Shown: positions 25,040-36,151, numbered from the stretch's first letter. The stretch: DNA of 64,000 bases from a bacterium (GCA_016290135.1 JAEESW010000004.1:1-64000); one strand, 5' to 3'. Numbers and translations are program-made. The notes: generated by a model not told the origin, from the sequence alone.

Positions 25040-27034
25040 CTATTTCGATTTAGCGGCTTTGACGATGTTTTCAGCGGTGAAACCGTATTTTTCCATGACC
25101 AGGCTGCCCGGAGCGGAAGTGCCGAACGTATCAACGGCAATGATCTTTCCTTTGTCTCCTGCGTATTTTTCCCAGCCGAAACTTGTTCCGGCTTCAACGA
25201 CAACGCGGTTTTTGACCGATCTCGGAAGCACCGATTCCCTGTACGCAGCAGGCTGTTTCTCAAATGTTTCACGTGAAACCATGTTGACGACACGCACTTT
25301 CGATCCCTCTTTTCTCAAGGTTTCGGCAGCTTCGAGCGCGATGTGGACTTCGGATCCTGTTGCGATGATCATCGTGTCAGGAGCTGCTTCTTCAAGTATC
25401 GCGTAAGCTCCTTTCAGAGCGTTTTCAGCAGCGGCGTATTTCGTTCTGTCGATGACCGGAACATCCTGGCGTGTCAGAATGAGGGCAACAGGCTGGTTTT
25501 TGTTTTCGAGGATATGTTTCCAAGCGACCGAGACTTCGTTCGCATCGGCCGGACGCCATACTTCAAGTCCCGGGATGCAGCGCAGAGAGGCAAGCTGTTC
25601 GACCGGCTGGTGCGTCGGACCGTCCTCGCCTACCGCAAGCGAATCGTGAGTGAAAAGGAACACCGAGCCCAGTTCAGCGAGAGCGGCAAGCCTTATCGGA
25701 GGACGCATATAGTCAACGAACGAGAAGAAAGTTCCTGTGTATGGTTTGAGCATCCCGTGGTAGAAAATACCGTTTGCGATAGCTCCCATCGCGTGCTCCC
25801 TGACTCCGAAGTGGATGTTTCTGCCCGAAAAATCGTCGGCTGAGAACCATTTTTCACCCGAGATCGTCGTTTTGGTCGAGCAGCTGAGGTCGGCGTCGCC
25901 TCCTACGAGCCACGGAACCGCTTTGCCTATAGCGGCAAGGACTTTTCCGTCCGCGGCACGTGTCGCCATTTTCGTTCCAGCCTCGAATTTGGGAAGGATC
26001 TTATCCAAATTTTCGACTTTGAGTTCCTGCATAGCCTTGAACTGAGCCGCTTCTTCCGGATATTTCTCCGAATATTCTGCAAAAAGTTTGTTCCAGGCCG
26101 TTACGGCACGCTTTCCGGCGCGTTTTATCGAAGCAAAATCCTTTTTGACGTCGTCATCGACGAAGAAAAACTTTTCGGGATCCATTCCGAAACCCTTTTT
26201 TACCGCCGCAAGCTCCTCTGCACCGAGCGGAGAACCGTGGGAGGAAGAGCTTCCCGCCTTGTTCGGAGAGCCGAAACCGATAGTCGTTTTGACGATGATG
26301 AGAGTCGGTTTTGAGAGCTCTTTTTTCGCCTTTGCTATCGCGCGGTCGATCGATTTGAGGTCGCTGTTGCCGTCTGCAACGGTGAGGACCTGAAAACCGT
26401 AGCTTTCAAAATGTTTTTTTACGTCTTCGGTAAAGGTGAGCGATGTCGGACCGTCGAGCGAAATGTCGTTGGAATCGTAAAGGAGAATGAGCTTTCCGAG
26501 TTTGAGGTGCCCCGCGAGAGAAGCTGCTTCGGAAGCGATGCCTTCCATAAGGCAGCCGTCGCCCAAAAGTGCGTAGGTAAAGTGATCGATCAGCTCGAAT
26601 CCCGGCTTGTTGAACCTTGCTGCGAGCATTCTTTCAGCTATCGCCATGCCGACTGCGTTCGCAACACCCTGCCCCAAAGGACCGGTCGAAGCGTCAACAC
26701 CCGGAGTTACGCCGAATTCGGGATGCCCCGGAGTCTTGCTTTTCCACTGCCTGAAATTCTTCAGATCGTCCATCGAAAGTTTATATCCTGCCAAGTGGAG
26801 CATCGAATAGAGAAGTGCGCTGCCGTGACCTGCCGAAAGGACGAAACGGTCTCTGTTTATCCAGTCAGGATGCACCGGAGAGACCTTCAGATGCCGCTTC
26901 CAAAGCGTATAAGCTGCAGGAGCCGCACCCATCGGAAGACCGGGATGCCCCGAGTTCGCCTTCTGGATCATGTCTGCTGACAAAACGCGGACGGTATTTA
27001 CACTTTTTTCAGAAATTTTATCGGGAAAAGCCAT
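25040..27034 (-). CDS. tkt: Transketolase
   Basis: 664 residues, the standard length. Thiamine diphosphate motif DGCLMEG (region 155-180, ending in [11 protein letters not shown]), transketolase signature ADGNSDL, and the C-terminal [14 protein letters not shown] and [15 protein letters not shown]. Transfers two-carbon units in the pentose phosphate pathway. A longer frame to 27274 lacks similarity; ATG 27034 follows GGAG. A parS word (15 of 16) is embedded at 25265-25280 as codons for VSRET. Heads the operon tkt-rlmD-tcdA-membrane protein. Confidence 0.96.
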   Translation of the reverse strand: MAFPDKISEKSVNTVRVLSADMIQKANSGHPGLPMGAAPAAYTLWKRHLKVSPVHPDWINRDRFVLSAGHGSALLYSMLHLAGYKLSMDDLKNFRQWKSKTPGHPEFGVTPGVDASTGPLGQGVANAVGMAIAERMLAARFNKPGFELIDHFTYALLGDGCLMEGIASEAASLAGHLKLGKLILLYDSNDISLDGPTSLTFTEDVKKHFESYGFQVLTVADGNSDLKSIDRAIAKAKKELSKPTLIIVKTTIGFGSPNKAGSSSSHGSPLGAEELAAVKKGFGMDPEKFFFVDDDVKKDFASIKRAGKRAVTAWNKLFAEYSEKYPEEAAQFKAMQELKVENLDKILPKFEAGTKMATRAADGKVLAAIGKAVPWLVGGDADLSCSTKTTISGEKWFSADDFSGRNIHFGVREHAMGAIANGIFYHGMLKPYTGTFFSFVDYMRPPIRLAALAELGSVFLFTHDSLAVGEDGPTHQPVEQLASLRCIPGLEVWRPADANEVSVAWKHILENKNQPVALILTRQDVPVIDRTKYAAAENALKGAYAILEEAAPDTMIIATGSEVHIALEAAETLRKEGSKVRVVNMVSRETFEKQPAAYRESVLPRSVKNRVVVEAGTSFGWEKYAGDKGKIIAVDTFGTSAPGSLVMEKYGFTAENIVKAAKSK
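25265..25280. promoter_or_regulatory. parS site (15/16)
   Basis: TGTTTCACGTGAAACC differs from the ParB consensus TGTTTCACGTGAAACA only in the last base. It lies inside tkt. Confidence 0.7.
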
Positions 27035-27067
27035 TTTCAACTCCACAAAAAGTTCACAAATCGGCTG

Positions 27068-27095
27068 AATATACAAAAAAATAGGCAAACGACAA
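27068..27095 (-). promoter_or_regulatory. Promoter of the tkt operon
   Basis: Minus strand TTGTCG (27095-27090), 16 bases, TATATT (27073-27068), CAGCCG, ATTTG. The rest of the 318-base divergent gap (27035-27352) holds a -10 for the opposing gene (TATAAT 27213-27218, ACAGCG, T-run) and no further gene. Confidence 0.65.
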
Positions 27096-27352
27096 GATAA
27101 AAATGATATCAGATCAATCTTTTGAAAAAGTTTTTTCAACAAAACCGGATCCGCCAGAGCAAGGTCTTTCCGATTTGAACATCCCCTCTCGTTTTTTTTC
27201 AAAAAATCGAGTATAATACAGCGGTTTTTACGGATTGAGATGAAATGTTGCCGCTCTTGAAAATGCATGCGCAAGACCGGATCCGAGAGTGTTTCTGCTT
27301 GCGAAAAGAGCGGTCGAGACGATATCCGGCGGTCCTGTTCACGGAGGAGAAT

Positions 27353-28045
27353 ATGTGCACAAGCATAATTTCAAACAGAAAAAAGACGATAGTCGGCTGG
27401 AACCTCGATATTCTCGATATGGAATACCGCGTGCGGCCCGACAAACTCGGCGTATATATCGAGATAAACGACCCGAAGGAAGGGTGGATGCCGCTTTTCG
27501 GGGCGAATTCGCGCGGTGATTTCGTGGGAATGCCGACCTGCTGGCCGTTTGACAAAAGGAGCGATCCTGCAGGCGGGGAAAACCACATCATCCTCCTGGA
27601 TATCGATCTGCTTTTGATGAAAAAAACGCTGAAAGAGATCAAAGAGACCGCTGAAAAAGGCAGAGTCTGCAGCGTGCCCGGCATTACCTTCATGTCGTCA
27701 CTTTCAGATGCGGACGGCAATCTCCTGCAGATAGTTCCGGGGCAAGGCTGCATGTATTTCCAAAAGCCTAAGTTCAAGGTAATGACGAACTTTTCACCTT
27801 ACAAAATGGACAGCGAAACACATCCTTGGATGGGCTGGGACCGCTATCAGAAAGCGGCAGCCATGCTTGAGGCGGCAAACGACGATTTTGATGTCACAGA
27901 CTGTTTCGCCATACTGAAGGAAGTCTCCCAGACCGTGTGCCCGACGGTAGTTTCAATGGTCTATGACGTCTCGGAAAGGACTGTTTACTGGTGCGAAAAC
28001 AGAAACTGGGATCAGTTGGAAAAGTTCGATCTGCTCCAGAAATAG
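27353..28045 (+). CDS. Ntn hydrolase, acyltransferase/choloylglycine-hydrolase-like
   Basis: 230 residues. Begins Met-Cys-Thr-Ser (MCTSIISN), so after Met removal Cys2 can act as the N-terminal nucleophile. Further matches to the C45/C59-type Ntn families: VGWNLD (15-20, the place of the conserved Arg/Asp-rich strand) and [28 protein letters not shown]. These enzymes cleave amide bonds in beta-lactams, bile salts or acyl-amines; substrate unknown. ATG 27353 has GGAGG five bases upstream; a frame from 27245 would hide the Cys and is rejected. Confidence 0.75.
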   Translation: MCTSIISNRKKTIVGWNLDILDMEYRVRPDKLGVYIEINDPKEGWMPLFGANSRGDFVGMPTCWPFDKRSDPAGGENHIILLDIDLLLMKKTLKEIKETAEKGRVCSVPGITFMSSLSDADGNLLQIVPGQGCMYFQKPKFKVMTNFSPYKMDSETHPWMGWDRYQKAAAMLEAANDDFDVTDCFAILKEVSQTVCPTVVSMVYDVSERTVYWCENRNWDQLEKFDLLQK

Positions 28046-28113
28046 ATAGAACGGCAGATTCTACAAAAAAACTGGTTTGTATCAGCCTTCGACCAGCACG
28101 AAAAAAACAGGCC

Positions 28114-28141
28114 TTGGCAAATCACACAAAATCTGTAACAT
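28114..28141 (+). promoter_or_regulatory. Promoter of the candidate small RNA
   Basis: TTGGCA (28114-28119), 16 bases, TAACAT (28136-28141), CATTGCG and a T-run. The promoter does not lead to any protein gene on this strand. Confidence 0.6.
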
Positions 28142-28147
28142 CATTGC

Positions 28148-28261
28148 GTTTTTAGCGCGAAGCTGAGAATTGCCGATGCGGTGGCACCCTGCTGTTTAGC
28201 GCACAGCGTGGGGACTTAATCCGGGTGGTGTTTGGCTCCCGGACAGCTTCACATCTTTTTT
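28148..28261 (+). ncRNA. Candidate free-standing structured RNA
   Basis: About 114 bases between the ends of the Ntn hydrolase and the opposing msrA. Closing helix GAAGCTG (28159-28165) with CAGCTTC (28244-28250), followed by ACATC and six T (28256-28261). Inside are a hairpin CACCC-T-GCTGT / ACAGC-GT-GGGG (about 28186-28212) and CCGGG / CCCGG (28221-28225 / 28238-28242), so a three-way arrangement is possible. A promoter of the common type sits upstream. I see neither the SRP GGAAGCAGC loop nor tmRNA or RNase P cores; 6S RNA is not excluded but the length is short. The rest of the 346-base gap shows nothing. Confidence 0.6.
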
Positions 28262-28391
28262 CTTAGCCCGAATAATCTAAAACTTGTTCGTATTTTTAAA
28301 CCTTTACCGGAATATTTCGCCGGTTAAGGTGGTAAAAATCGCAAAAAATTTAAAAGTTACCCCCTTAACTTGAAAAATGCCCCGTTAAATT

Positions 28392-28925
28392 TCAATTTTT
28401 GCTGTCAGAATATTCAGCCGGTCTTTCCTTCATCGCGATGCAAAAAAGCTCGAGCGGCAGATGGCAGTAGCCGTTGGGATTTTTGACAAGATATTTCTGG
28501 TGATACTCTTCCGCGGGATAGAAGTTTTCGAGCGGCATGACTTCGACCGCGAATTTTGCCGCTTTTTCGCCGAGAGCAAGTTTTTCGCTATTGACTGCTG
28601 CCTCGATATCTGGAAGAAGCGTTTCATCGGTGTAATAGATCCCTGTGCGGTACTGAATGCCGCAGTCGCATCCCTGCTGGTTGACCGAGAGCGGATCGAT
28701 CGCCCGGAAATAGTAGCCGATGAGCTTTTGTGTCGGCAGAACTGTCTCGTCGTATTCGATTTTCACTGTTTCGGCGTGTCCGCTGCCGCCGCAGACATCC
28801 TGATAGCTCGGATCTTCAGTTTTTCCGTTAGCGTAACCGACGACTGTTGATTTTATGCCGTTAAACTGATCGAAAAAACGCTGTGTTCCCCAGAAACAGC
28901 CCCCTGCAAGATAGATAGTTTTCAT
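28392..28925 (-). CDS. msrA: Peptide methionine sulfoxide reductase MsrA
   Basis: 177 residues. GGCFWG (8-13) with catalytic Cys10, VGYANGKTEDPSYQDVCGGSGHAE, YYFRAIDPLSVNQQG and the ENFYPAEEYHQKYL region are the MsrA hallmarks. Reduces methionine-S-sulfoxide in proteins. No signal peptide, so cytosolic. Single gene. Confidence 0.96.
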   Translation of the reverse strand: MKTIYLAGGCFWGTQRFFDQFNGIKSTVVGYANGKTEDPSYQDVCGGSGHAETVKIEYDETVLPTQKLIGYYFRAIDPLSVNQQGCDCGIQYRTGIYYTDETLLPDIEAAVNSEKLALGEKAAKFAVEVMPLENFYPAEEYHQKYLVKNPNGYCHLPLELFCIAMKERPAEYSDSKN

Positions 28926-28940
28926 GGTTCCCTCCGCTTC

Positions 28941-28968
28941 TTGCCTTTTTCCTGCTTGTTTCTATAAT
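28941..28968 (+). promoter_or_regulatory. Promoter of the duplicated Cys-rich lipoprotein gene
   Basis: TTGCCT (28941-28946), 16 bases, TATAAT (28963-28968), ATCGCG, then six T. Start codon 40 bases downstream of the -10. Confidence 0.7.
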
Positions 28969-29007
28969 ATCGCGTTTTTTGTTTATCAACTTTTTAAGGA
29001 GAGAAAA

Positions 29008-29886
29008 ATGAAAAAGCTTTTTATTTTGACGGCTGTTTTTAGTGCAATGTTTCTGATGATGTCATGCGGCGGAAGTGGTATCTCAGGTGACGGATACTAC
29101 TCCGACGGAGACAAAGTATGCTCCGATTACTCCGACTCCGGAGACTGCAAAGGACATGATGTCAGAGCCTGTGTAGAAGGCGACGATTGGTGGTATGAAG
29201 TCGAAGGAACAGGTAAAAAATTCAAATGCGACGATGGCGACTGCACTAAAGCTGCATTCGATCTGAACAACTACTGCTACGACACAAACATTGATTACGA
29301 CGAAGAAGACGGTGCGACGTGTGTTACTACCGAAGAACCTGAGACCTGCGGCGGCAAAGCTGTCAAATTCTGCACGAAAGATGAATCCTACTGGTATGAA
29401 GTAGACGGCAAAAAATACGAATGTAAAGACGCCGGTTCGGAAGAGTGCACTCAGGCAATGATGGATTTCTCAAACTACTGCGCTAAAGCCGAAGAAGAAG
29501 CGGAAGAAAACGGCGAATCGGGATTCGAAACAGAGCCGACAGCATATCTGCCGGCATCTTACGCAGACAAGACCCTGGATGCATGGTATATGCTCAAAGA
29601 AGCAGATGAAGACAAAATAAAAATCGAAGCAGTCTTCCTTTTCAACGACAACACTCTGGTTGTAACCAGCAGCAAAGTCTACTCTGTAGAAGACGGCAGA
29701 GAGCCTGAGAAGAAAATCAACGCTGAAGGCACTTTCACGATCACTTCCGGCGATTACGACAACGGCGAAGCCCATGTTGTAGCCGGTGAAATGGAATTCG
29801 ACGTCACCATCAGCGACGGTATCCTCTCGGCAATGGATGCGGAATTCGCAAAACAGGACAACGCAGACGCACCTGAAGCGCAATAA
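29008..29886 (+). CDS. Lipoprotein with a duplicated cysteine-rich module
   Basis: 292 residues. Lipobox MMSC (Cys20). Two similar modules of about 55 residues follow: C-x-DYSDSGDCKG...CVEGDDWWYEVEG...CDDGDC...NNYC, and C-x-TEEPETCGG...CTKDESYWYEVDG...CKDAGSEEC...SNYC. Then a Glu-rich spacer and a C-terminal domain (about 175-292; DAWYMLKEADEDKIK...VFLFNDNTLVVTSSKV) that looks like a lipocalin-type or DUF-type beta domain. No family recognised. AAGGAGAG before ATG 29008. Confidence 0.8.
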   Translation: MKKLFILTAVFSAMFLMMSCGGSGISGDGYYSDGDKVCSDYSDSGDCKGHDVRACVEGDDWWYEVEGTGKKFKCDDGDCTKAAFDLNNYCYDTNIDYDEEDGATCVTTEEPETCGGKAVKFCTKDESYWYEVDGKKYECKDAGSEECTQAMMDFSNYCAKAEEEAEENGESGFETEPTAYLPASYADKTLDAWYMLKEADEDKIKIEAVFLFNDNTLVVTSSKVYSVEDGREPEKKINAEGTFTITSGDYDNGEAHVVAGEMEFDVTISDGILSAMDAEFAKQDNADAPEAQ

Positions 29887-29921
29887 TCTCTTCTGAATCT
29901 TTCCCATAATTTCCGATTTAT

Positions 29922-29949
29922 TTGAATTGCCCCGAAATAAAAGTATATT
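29922..29949 (+). promoter_or_regulatory. Promoter of ahcY
   Basis: TTGAAT (29922-29927), 16 bases, TATATT (29944-29949), then TTCCGCG. A second candidate -10, TATAAT (29993-29998), has TTGAAG at 18 bases. Confidence 0.55.
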
Positions 29950-29997
29950 TTCCGCGCCACATTGATCATTGAAGTGTTTTTATTTGAATAACTATAA

Positions 29998-31416
<1,419 letters not shown>

Positions 31417-31520
31417 CCGTGTGAAACCTTGACGGATGAAAACGGTCTTAAAAAAGTTTTTGACCCAGACTTTGCCCTCTCCGCGGTGGAAAGGGAAATA
31501 AAAGGGCGACCGGAGGAATT

Positions 31521-32354
31521 ATGAAAAGGATTTTTTTAACACTTATCTCTTTGATTTTATTAGCTTTTTGTCTATCAGCCGAAGATGCGGCGCAGGCAAA
31601 GACTGATGCCGAGACCCATGCGACCCAAAAAGCGGGCGATGCAAAGGTTGAACCAGCGAAAGATGCGCCTGAAAAGGACAAAGTTTATGCCGGAATGCCG
31701 ATAACTCCTGAATTTTCGAAAGAAGTGATAGACAAGATCACGGCAAAATATTCAAAAATGTACGAAAGTTATGACGGTGTGAAAAACACGCGCCATGTCA
31801 CGGTCGAATACCGCGATCCCAAGACAAACGAACTTCTCGAGACCGAAAAATATGTCTACACACGCTGGGATTACTGGTACAAAGATCTGAAATATGAGCT
31901 CCACTCCTGCGAATCGGACGGAAAACCGAGAAAACCGGGCGTCATCGCATGCGATCCGCACGAATCGAAGCCGGGTATCCCCCACTTCGACAAAAACGGC
32001 GAGAAAGAGTACATCCGCGAGCTCGTCGCAGTCGAAAAACTCAACGGAAGGCTTGCATACAAGATCAAAATGACGGCAAGAAAACCGAAAGGAGAACATT
32101 TTGTCGGGCACGTCTGGATCTCCGTCGACAAGCTCGAATATATGCAGAACGAGGGAAAGGCCGGCAAAAAGAGGATGGGCGAAAAGGACCTTTACGTCAA
32201 ATACCAGGCTAAAGACTTCAACAACGGGCAGTATTTCCACTTCACGAGCGGCACGACAAGAGTCGAGATAAGCGTAATGGGCTACAAACGTGTCCTTGTC
32301 TACAAATTCGAGAACAAAGATATCGAACTCATGCCTAAAAAGGACAAAAAATAA
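31521..32354 (+). CDS. Secreted protein, LolA-like/DUF1571-type
   Basis: 277 residues. Cleavable signal peptide (cleavage near LSA-ED at 19-22), an Ala/Lys/Glu/Asp spacer to about 55, then a beta-rich domain with YDGVKNTRHVTVEYRDPKT, RLAYKIKMTARKPKG and HVWISVDKLEYMQNEGKAG. The last two resemble the central strands of outer-membrane lipoprotein sorting (LolA-like) folds, in which a half-barrel carries lipid. The assignment is tentative. GGAGG before ATG 31521. Overlaps the next start by one base (TAATG). Confidence 0.6.
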   Translation: MKRIFLTLISLILLAFCLSAEDAAQAKTDAETHATQKAGDAKVEPAKDAPEKDKVYAGMPITPEFSKEVIDKITAKYSKMYESYDGVKNTRHVTVEYRDPKTNELLETEKYVYTRWDYWYKDLKYELHSCESDGKPRKPGVIACDPHESKPGIPHFDKNGEKEYIRELVAVEKLNGRLAYKIKMTARKPKGEHFVGHVWISVDKLEYMQNEGKAGKKRMGEKDLYVKYQAKDFNNGQYFHFTSGTTRVEISVMGYKRVLVYKFENKDIELMPKKDKK

Positions 32355-33100
32355 TGGAAAAACTATACTTTTGGACACTTGTCTTCATCTTCGTGAGCGG
32401 AGTTTTCACCTGGATCGCGCTCTACTTCGTCACGGCGGGCTACGGCAGATACGGCAGCAGAAAATGGGGCCCGGCTATAAATCCGAAACTCGGCTGGCTC
32501 ATCATGGAGTCTCCTGTCGTCATTCTCCCGATAGTTTTCGCGTTTTTGGGAAATGTCACGACTGTCACCGCGGTGATGCTCGGGATCTGGCTTTCGCACT
32601 ATGTCCAGCGCGATCTCATCTATCCGTTCCTCATCAAAAACGGAGCAAAAATGCCCCTTTCGATCATCTCGATGTCCCTTTTCTTCAACTGCATGAACGG
32701 CTTTGTGAACGGCTACTGGCTCTTCTTCCTCTCGAAATATGAAATTTCGTGGTTCACCACGCCGCAGTTCGTGATCGGAGCCATAGTCTTCTACTGCGGG
32801 ATGTTCATCAATATCCAGTCTGACCACATCGTCCGCAATCTCAGAAAGGAGAACGGTCCCGGCTACCACATCCCGATGAAAGGATTCCACAGATTCGTCG
32901 CAAGCCCCAACTACTTCGGCGAGATCGTCGAATGGGCGGGCTGGGCGATCCTTACATGGTCGATCCCGGGACTCGCGTTCGTATTCTTCTCTATGGCGAA
33001 CCTCGTTCCCAGAGCGCACACAAACCGTCAGTGGTACATCGAAAAATTCGGCGACAAATACCCGAAATCAAGAAAAAGAGTTTTCCCGTTTATTTACTGA
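32354..33100 (+). CDS. Steroid 5-alpha-reductase-like membrane protein
   Basis: 248 residues, five to seven helices. The C-terminal domain has the family's NADPH-binding pattern: FINIQSDHIVRNLR (near 155), GYHIPMKGFHRFVASPNYFGEIVEWAGWA (near 175-205) and YPKSRKRVFPFIY at the end. The same architecture occurs in 3-oxo-5-alpha-steroid 4-dehydrogenases and in bacterial enzymes that reduce polyprenols or other lipids. Coupled to the LolA-like gene by TAATG, so the pair may act on one lipid. Confidence 0.82.
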   Translation: MEKLYFWTLVFIFVSGVFTWIALYFVTAGYGRYGSRKWGPAINPKLGWLIMESPVVILPIVFAFLGNVTTVTAVMLGIWLSHYVQRDLIYPFLIKNGAKMPLSIISMSLFFNCMNGFVNGYWLFFLSKYEISWFTTPQFVIGAIVFYCGMFINIQSDHIVRNLRKENGPGYHIPMKGFHRFVASPNYFGEIVEWAGWAILTWSIPGLAFVFFSMANLVPRAHTNRQWYIEKFGDKYPKSRKRVFPFIY

Positions 33101-33116
33101 TGTTTCACGTGAAACA
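33101..33116. promoter_or_regulatory. parS site (16/16)
   Basis: TGTTTCACGTGAAACA, a perfect ParB site, right after the stop of the 5-alpha-reductase-like gene and outside coding sequence. Confidence 0.85.
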
Positions 33117-33154
33117 TTTTCAGGAAATCAAGATCTCAGGGAAGGTCCGGATCA

Positions 33155-36040
33155 TCAATAACGGATGCAGATGACGTCTTTTTTTGATGTTTTAAGGTAA
33201 TCGCTCTTCACCAGACCTTCGGAGAAATCGAGATAATAAGCTGAAGAATTATAAGAAGAATAAGTCGTCGAGGACCAGAATTTTCCGTTTGCTTTAAGAC
33301 CCGGAAACTCGGAAGCGGGAGCCGATCTGCTATAGTTTACAAGCGCCGAAAGTTCGTTGATATTCGGAAGATGCCATGCGTCGGATCCTGCATAATTTAG
33401 ATTTTCGCAGTAAGCGAGAGCCTCTTCCCAAGTCTTCTCTTCGGCGTAGACCTTTGTGTAATACGGTGCCGTTCCGCTGCTTGTTAAGGCAAGATACTCC
33501 TGCGAATTCGATATCTTCGTCGTGAACCATGCCGGCGAGATCTGTTTGCCGCGGACACAGAGAACATGGTTGGTATTGATCTTCGGCTCTTTATAGGAAA
33601 ATCCCGGCTTACCGTCAGGATCCGGCGTTGCCGCCCATACCGTATCGGAATAAGCGGTCTTTGAGCTGACTGTCCAGACGGCAGTCTCTTCCAAGCCGTT
33701 GAATATGTTTTTGAAAAGCTGGTCGTCGAACGATATCATCTGCATTTCGTACATATTCGGAACTCTCCAGTCCTTACGCCCCGCATAGTTGAGAGCCCCG
33801 CAGTAGACCTGCGCCTCATTCCAGTTGTAGAACTTTTCCGAAACGCCGGACCACTCCAGACCGTTATTGCTGTCGATGATATACATTTCCTCATCATTTA
33901 TTCCCTGAGTGAAACTCTTTTTGGTGCAGGAGTTGTTTCTGAACTGCGCGTCCTGACCGTAGAAACTCTCTCCTTCTGCAGGACATGTGATCTCGGCGCT
34001 GTTGTTGTAGCACTTCGTCTGTTCCGTGCAGACATTGTATATTTTGTTAACTTGAGTTTTTGCCGAATCGGATGCTGTGCAGTTTTTACCGTCCCAGAGG
34101 TATCCGCTTGTGCATCCGCAGTAGAAGCTCTCGAGATCTCCCGCTATACATGTTCCGTTTGAATCTGCAACGACTGCGCATGGGTTCGAGCCGTTTTTAC
34201 GACAAGGAGTTACACAAGCCGAACCGTCCCAGAAATATCCTTCGCTGCAGACACATTCGTAAGTTTCGACAGTTTTGGGGATGCAGGAGCCTGTAGAGTT
34301 CGTGATCGAGCAGCTTGACGAGTTGCACGGATCGGCGACGCAGTCTTCACCGTCCCAGAAATAACCGCTCCGGCAGAGAGCCGACCTGACGCACAGCGCA
34401 GAATACTTGTTGGTTGCTTCACTTTGAACAAGTTCATATCTGGGATAAAAGTTCACCATCTTTATATATGACGATGTCCAGTATTTTGCATTCAACATTA
34501 TGCCTTCTAAAGGAATGAGTACCGACATCAATTCGTTTTCATTGGGAAGTCTCCAGTCCGAATAGCCGGCATGGATCAGGTTTTCGCAGTATTCAAGAGC
34601 CTGACGGCGGTTTTTGTCAGGAGCTCCCGCCTTCATCCACATAAGTTTCGTCAACGGGTCGCTGTATACTTCCGTTCCGTTTGCTACCCATGTCTCAAGA
34701 TCCTGAAAATCAGACATTTCATCGCCGTGGACACACAGCGCATAAGCTTTACTGTCAGAATCCACATTGATCAGTTTCAAACTTTTGGAATAAGAGATGT
34801 TCGCAACCCAGACCCTGGTAATTCCCGAGTTGCTCCAGTAATCGACGTTCGTGTAATCGCCGAAATAGGTCTTGAACGATTTGTCAAAAAGCATCGTCAT
34901 AAGTTCGTGTATGTTAGGAAGTCTCCAGCCGGCATTCTGCTGAGCATTGAGGCTTTCGCAATATTCCGCGGCTTCAGCATAGCTAAGGGTGTTTTCCGAT
35001 ATTTTTCTGCTCCACTCAAGCCCGGTCGTGACGCTTGTCAGCGTTTCTCCGCCTTCTTCAAAGTACTGAGTGAGGAAGTGCGGACTCCCGGCATACTGCG
35101 GGTCCTGACCGTAGAGATCCTCGCCCGGCACAGGACATTCGATATTGCTGTTATATCCCAAGTCATATCCGTAGCATCTGGTCTCTCCGGTGCGGAGATT
35201 GCCGAAAGCAGGCCTGTCGCCGGTGCAGCCGAGCATCGTTCCGTTCCAGAAATACCCCTGTTCGCAACCGCAGATATAATCATTATGACTTATCGGATAA
35301 CAAGTTCCGCCCTGCGCAAGATCGAAAGTTGCACAAGGATTGTTGTAACACGGATCGACACATTCAGAGCCGTTCCAAAAGTAGCCCTCTTTGCATTCGA
35401 AACAGCAGTTCCAGCAATTTTTTTCATTATACTTCCCCTCAGCCGACGGAGAATAATCTTCAGCACCGGGATTCCAGTTCTGGTTCACTTCCGAACTGCC
35501 GACCCATTCGGCGTTTTGGGGAAGACCTTCGCACTGTACGACTCTCCGTTCCACCTCACAGCTGCTGCCGGACCACTGATAATGTTCGAGGCATCCGCAG
35601 GTATAGCGGTAATAATCGTTCTTGTTTTCGTTGAACGAACACTTGCCGTCTGAATCCGGCATATCATTACACGGGTTGGGATCGCACGGATCGAAACACT
35701 TTTCGGTTTCCCAGTCCCATGCATAGTTTTCGATACATTCGCATTCGTAGTAGCCCTCATGCGAGATACATCCTGTCGCATTCTCTATGCCTGCACACGG
35801 ATCGTCGGAACACGGATCAGGAGCGGCGGTGTCCGCATCGTCAGATGTCGTGTCTGCGTCATCCGGAGCTTCAGTGTCACCGGTCGGTTCAGTGTCTCCT
35901 GTCGGTTCAGTGTCGGCCGTGTCCTCGTCAGTCACCGTCTCACCCGTGTCAGGGTTGTCCTCAGTCTTCTTCTTACCGCCGCACGAAACAACAAAAATAA
36001 CTGCCGCAGCAAGCACAAAAGCAGTAAAGATTTTCTTCAT
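33155..36040 (-). CDS. Large lipoprotein with EGF-like modules and four DUF1566 domains
   Basis: 961 residues. Lipobox VVSC (Cys20), Thr/Asp/Glu linker with GDTEPT repeats to about 75. EGF-like units (PCSDDPCAG, PCDPNPCND, PCYNNPCAT) to about 285 are followed by two DUF1566/Lcl domains (WRLPNIHELMTML; WRLPNENELMSVL), two or three more EGF-like units (CNSSSCSI, NPCAVVAD), then two more DUF1566 domains (WRVPNMYEMQMI; WHLPNINELSALV). Each DUF1566 ends in a conserved CVRG/CIRY. Exposed adhesive or sensory surface protein by inference. Preceded by ATTATA (-10, minus strand TATAAT 36087-36082) and AGGAGG. Confidence 0.88.
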   Translation of the reverse strand: MKKIFTAFVLAAAVIFVVSCGGKKKTEDNPDTGETVTDEDTADTEPTGDTEPTGDTEAPDDADTTSDDADTAAPDPCSDDPCAGIENATGCISHEGYYECECIENYAWDWETEKCFDPCDPNPCNDMPDSDGKCSFNENKNDYYRYTCGCLEHYQWSGSSCEVERRVVQCEGLPQNAEWVGSSEVNQNWNPGAEDYSPSAEGKYNEKNCWNCCFECKEGYFWNGSECVDPCYNNPCATFDLAQGGTCYPISHNDYICGCEQGYFWNGTMLGCTGDRPAFGNLRTGETRCYGYDLGYNSNIECPVPGEDLYGQDPQYAGSPHFLTQYFEEGGETLTSVTTGLEWSRKISENTLSYAEAAEYCESLNAQQNAGWRLPNIHELMTMLFDKSFKTYFGDYTNVDYWSNSGITRVWVANISYSKSLKLINVDSDSKAYALCVHGDEMSDFQDLETWVANGTEVYSDPLTKLMWMKAGAPDKNRRQALEYCENLIHAGYSDWRLPNENELMSVLIPLEGIMLNAKYWTSSYIKMVNFYPRYELVQSEATNKYSALCVRSALCRSGYFWDGEDCVADPCNSSSCSITNSTGSCIPKTVETYECVCSEGYFWDGSACVTPCRKNGSNPCAVVADSNGTCIAGDLESFYCGCTSGYLWDGKNCTASDSAKTQVNKIYNVCTEQTKCYNNSAEITCPAEGESFYGQDAQFRNNSCTKKSFTQGINDEEMYIIDSNNGLEWSGVSEKFYNWNEAQVYCGALNYAGRKDWRVPNMYEMQMISFDDQLFKNIFNGLEETAVWTVSSKTAYSDTVWAATPDPDGKPGFSYKEPKINTNHVLCVRGKQISPAWFTTKISNSQEYLALTSSGTAPYYTKVYAEEKTWEEALAYCENLNYAGSDAWHLPNINELSALVNYSRSAPASEFPGLKANGKFWSSTTYSSYNSSAYYLDFSEGLVKSDYLKTSKKDVICIRY

Positions 36041-36123
36041 TTTATCCTCCTAAAAAATGAACCGCCGAAATTACGGCGAAATTATAGCCTTCGGTAAAAA
36101 AAAAGACAAAAAACAAATAATTA

Positions 36124-36151
36124 TTGAAAAATTCAATGTTTTTACTATAAT
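36124..36151 (+). promoter_or_regulatory. Promoter of the lipoprotein-mnmE-mnmG cluster
   Basis: TTGAAA (36124-36129), 16 bases, TATAAT (36146-36151), ACTGCG and five T. Leader of about 70 bases. Confidence 0.75.

Noticed and set aside
28148-28261. Signal recognition particle RNA
   Set aside because: The near-invariant GGAAGCAGC tetraloop region is absent on both strands.
34571-35653. 360-codon plus-strand frame opposite the DUF1566 lipoprotein
   Set aside because: Antisense shadow of a real, domain-rich gene; no start context.
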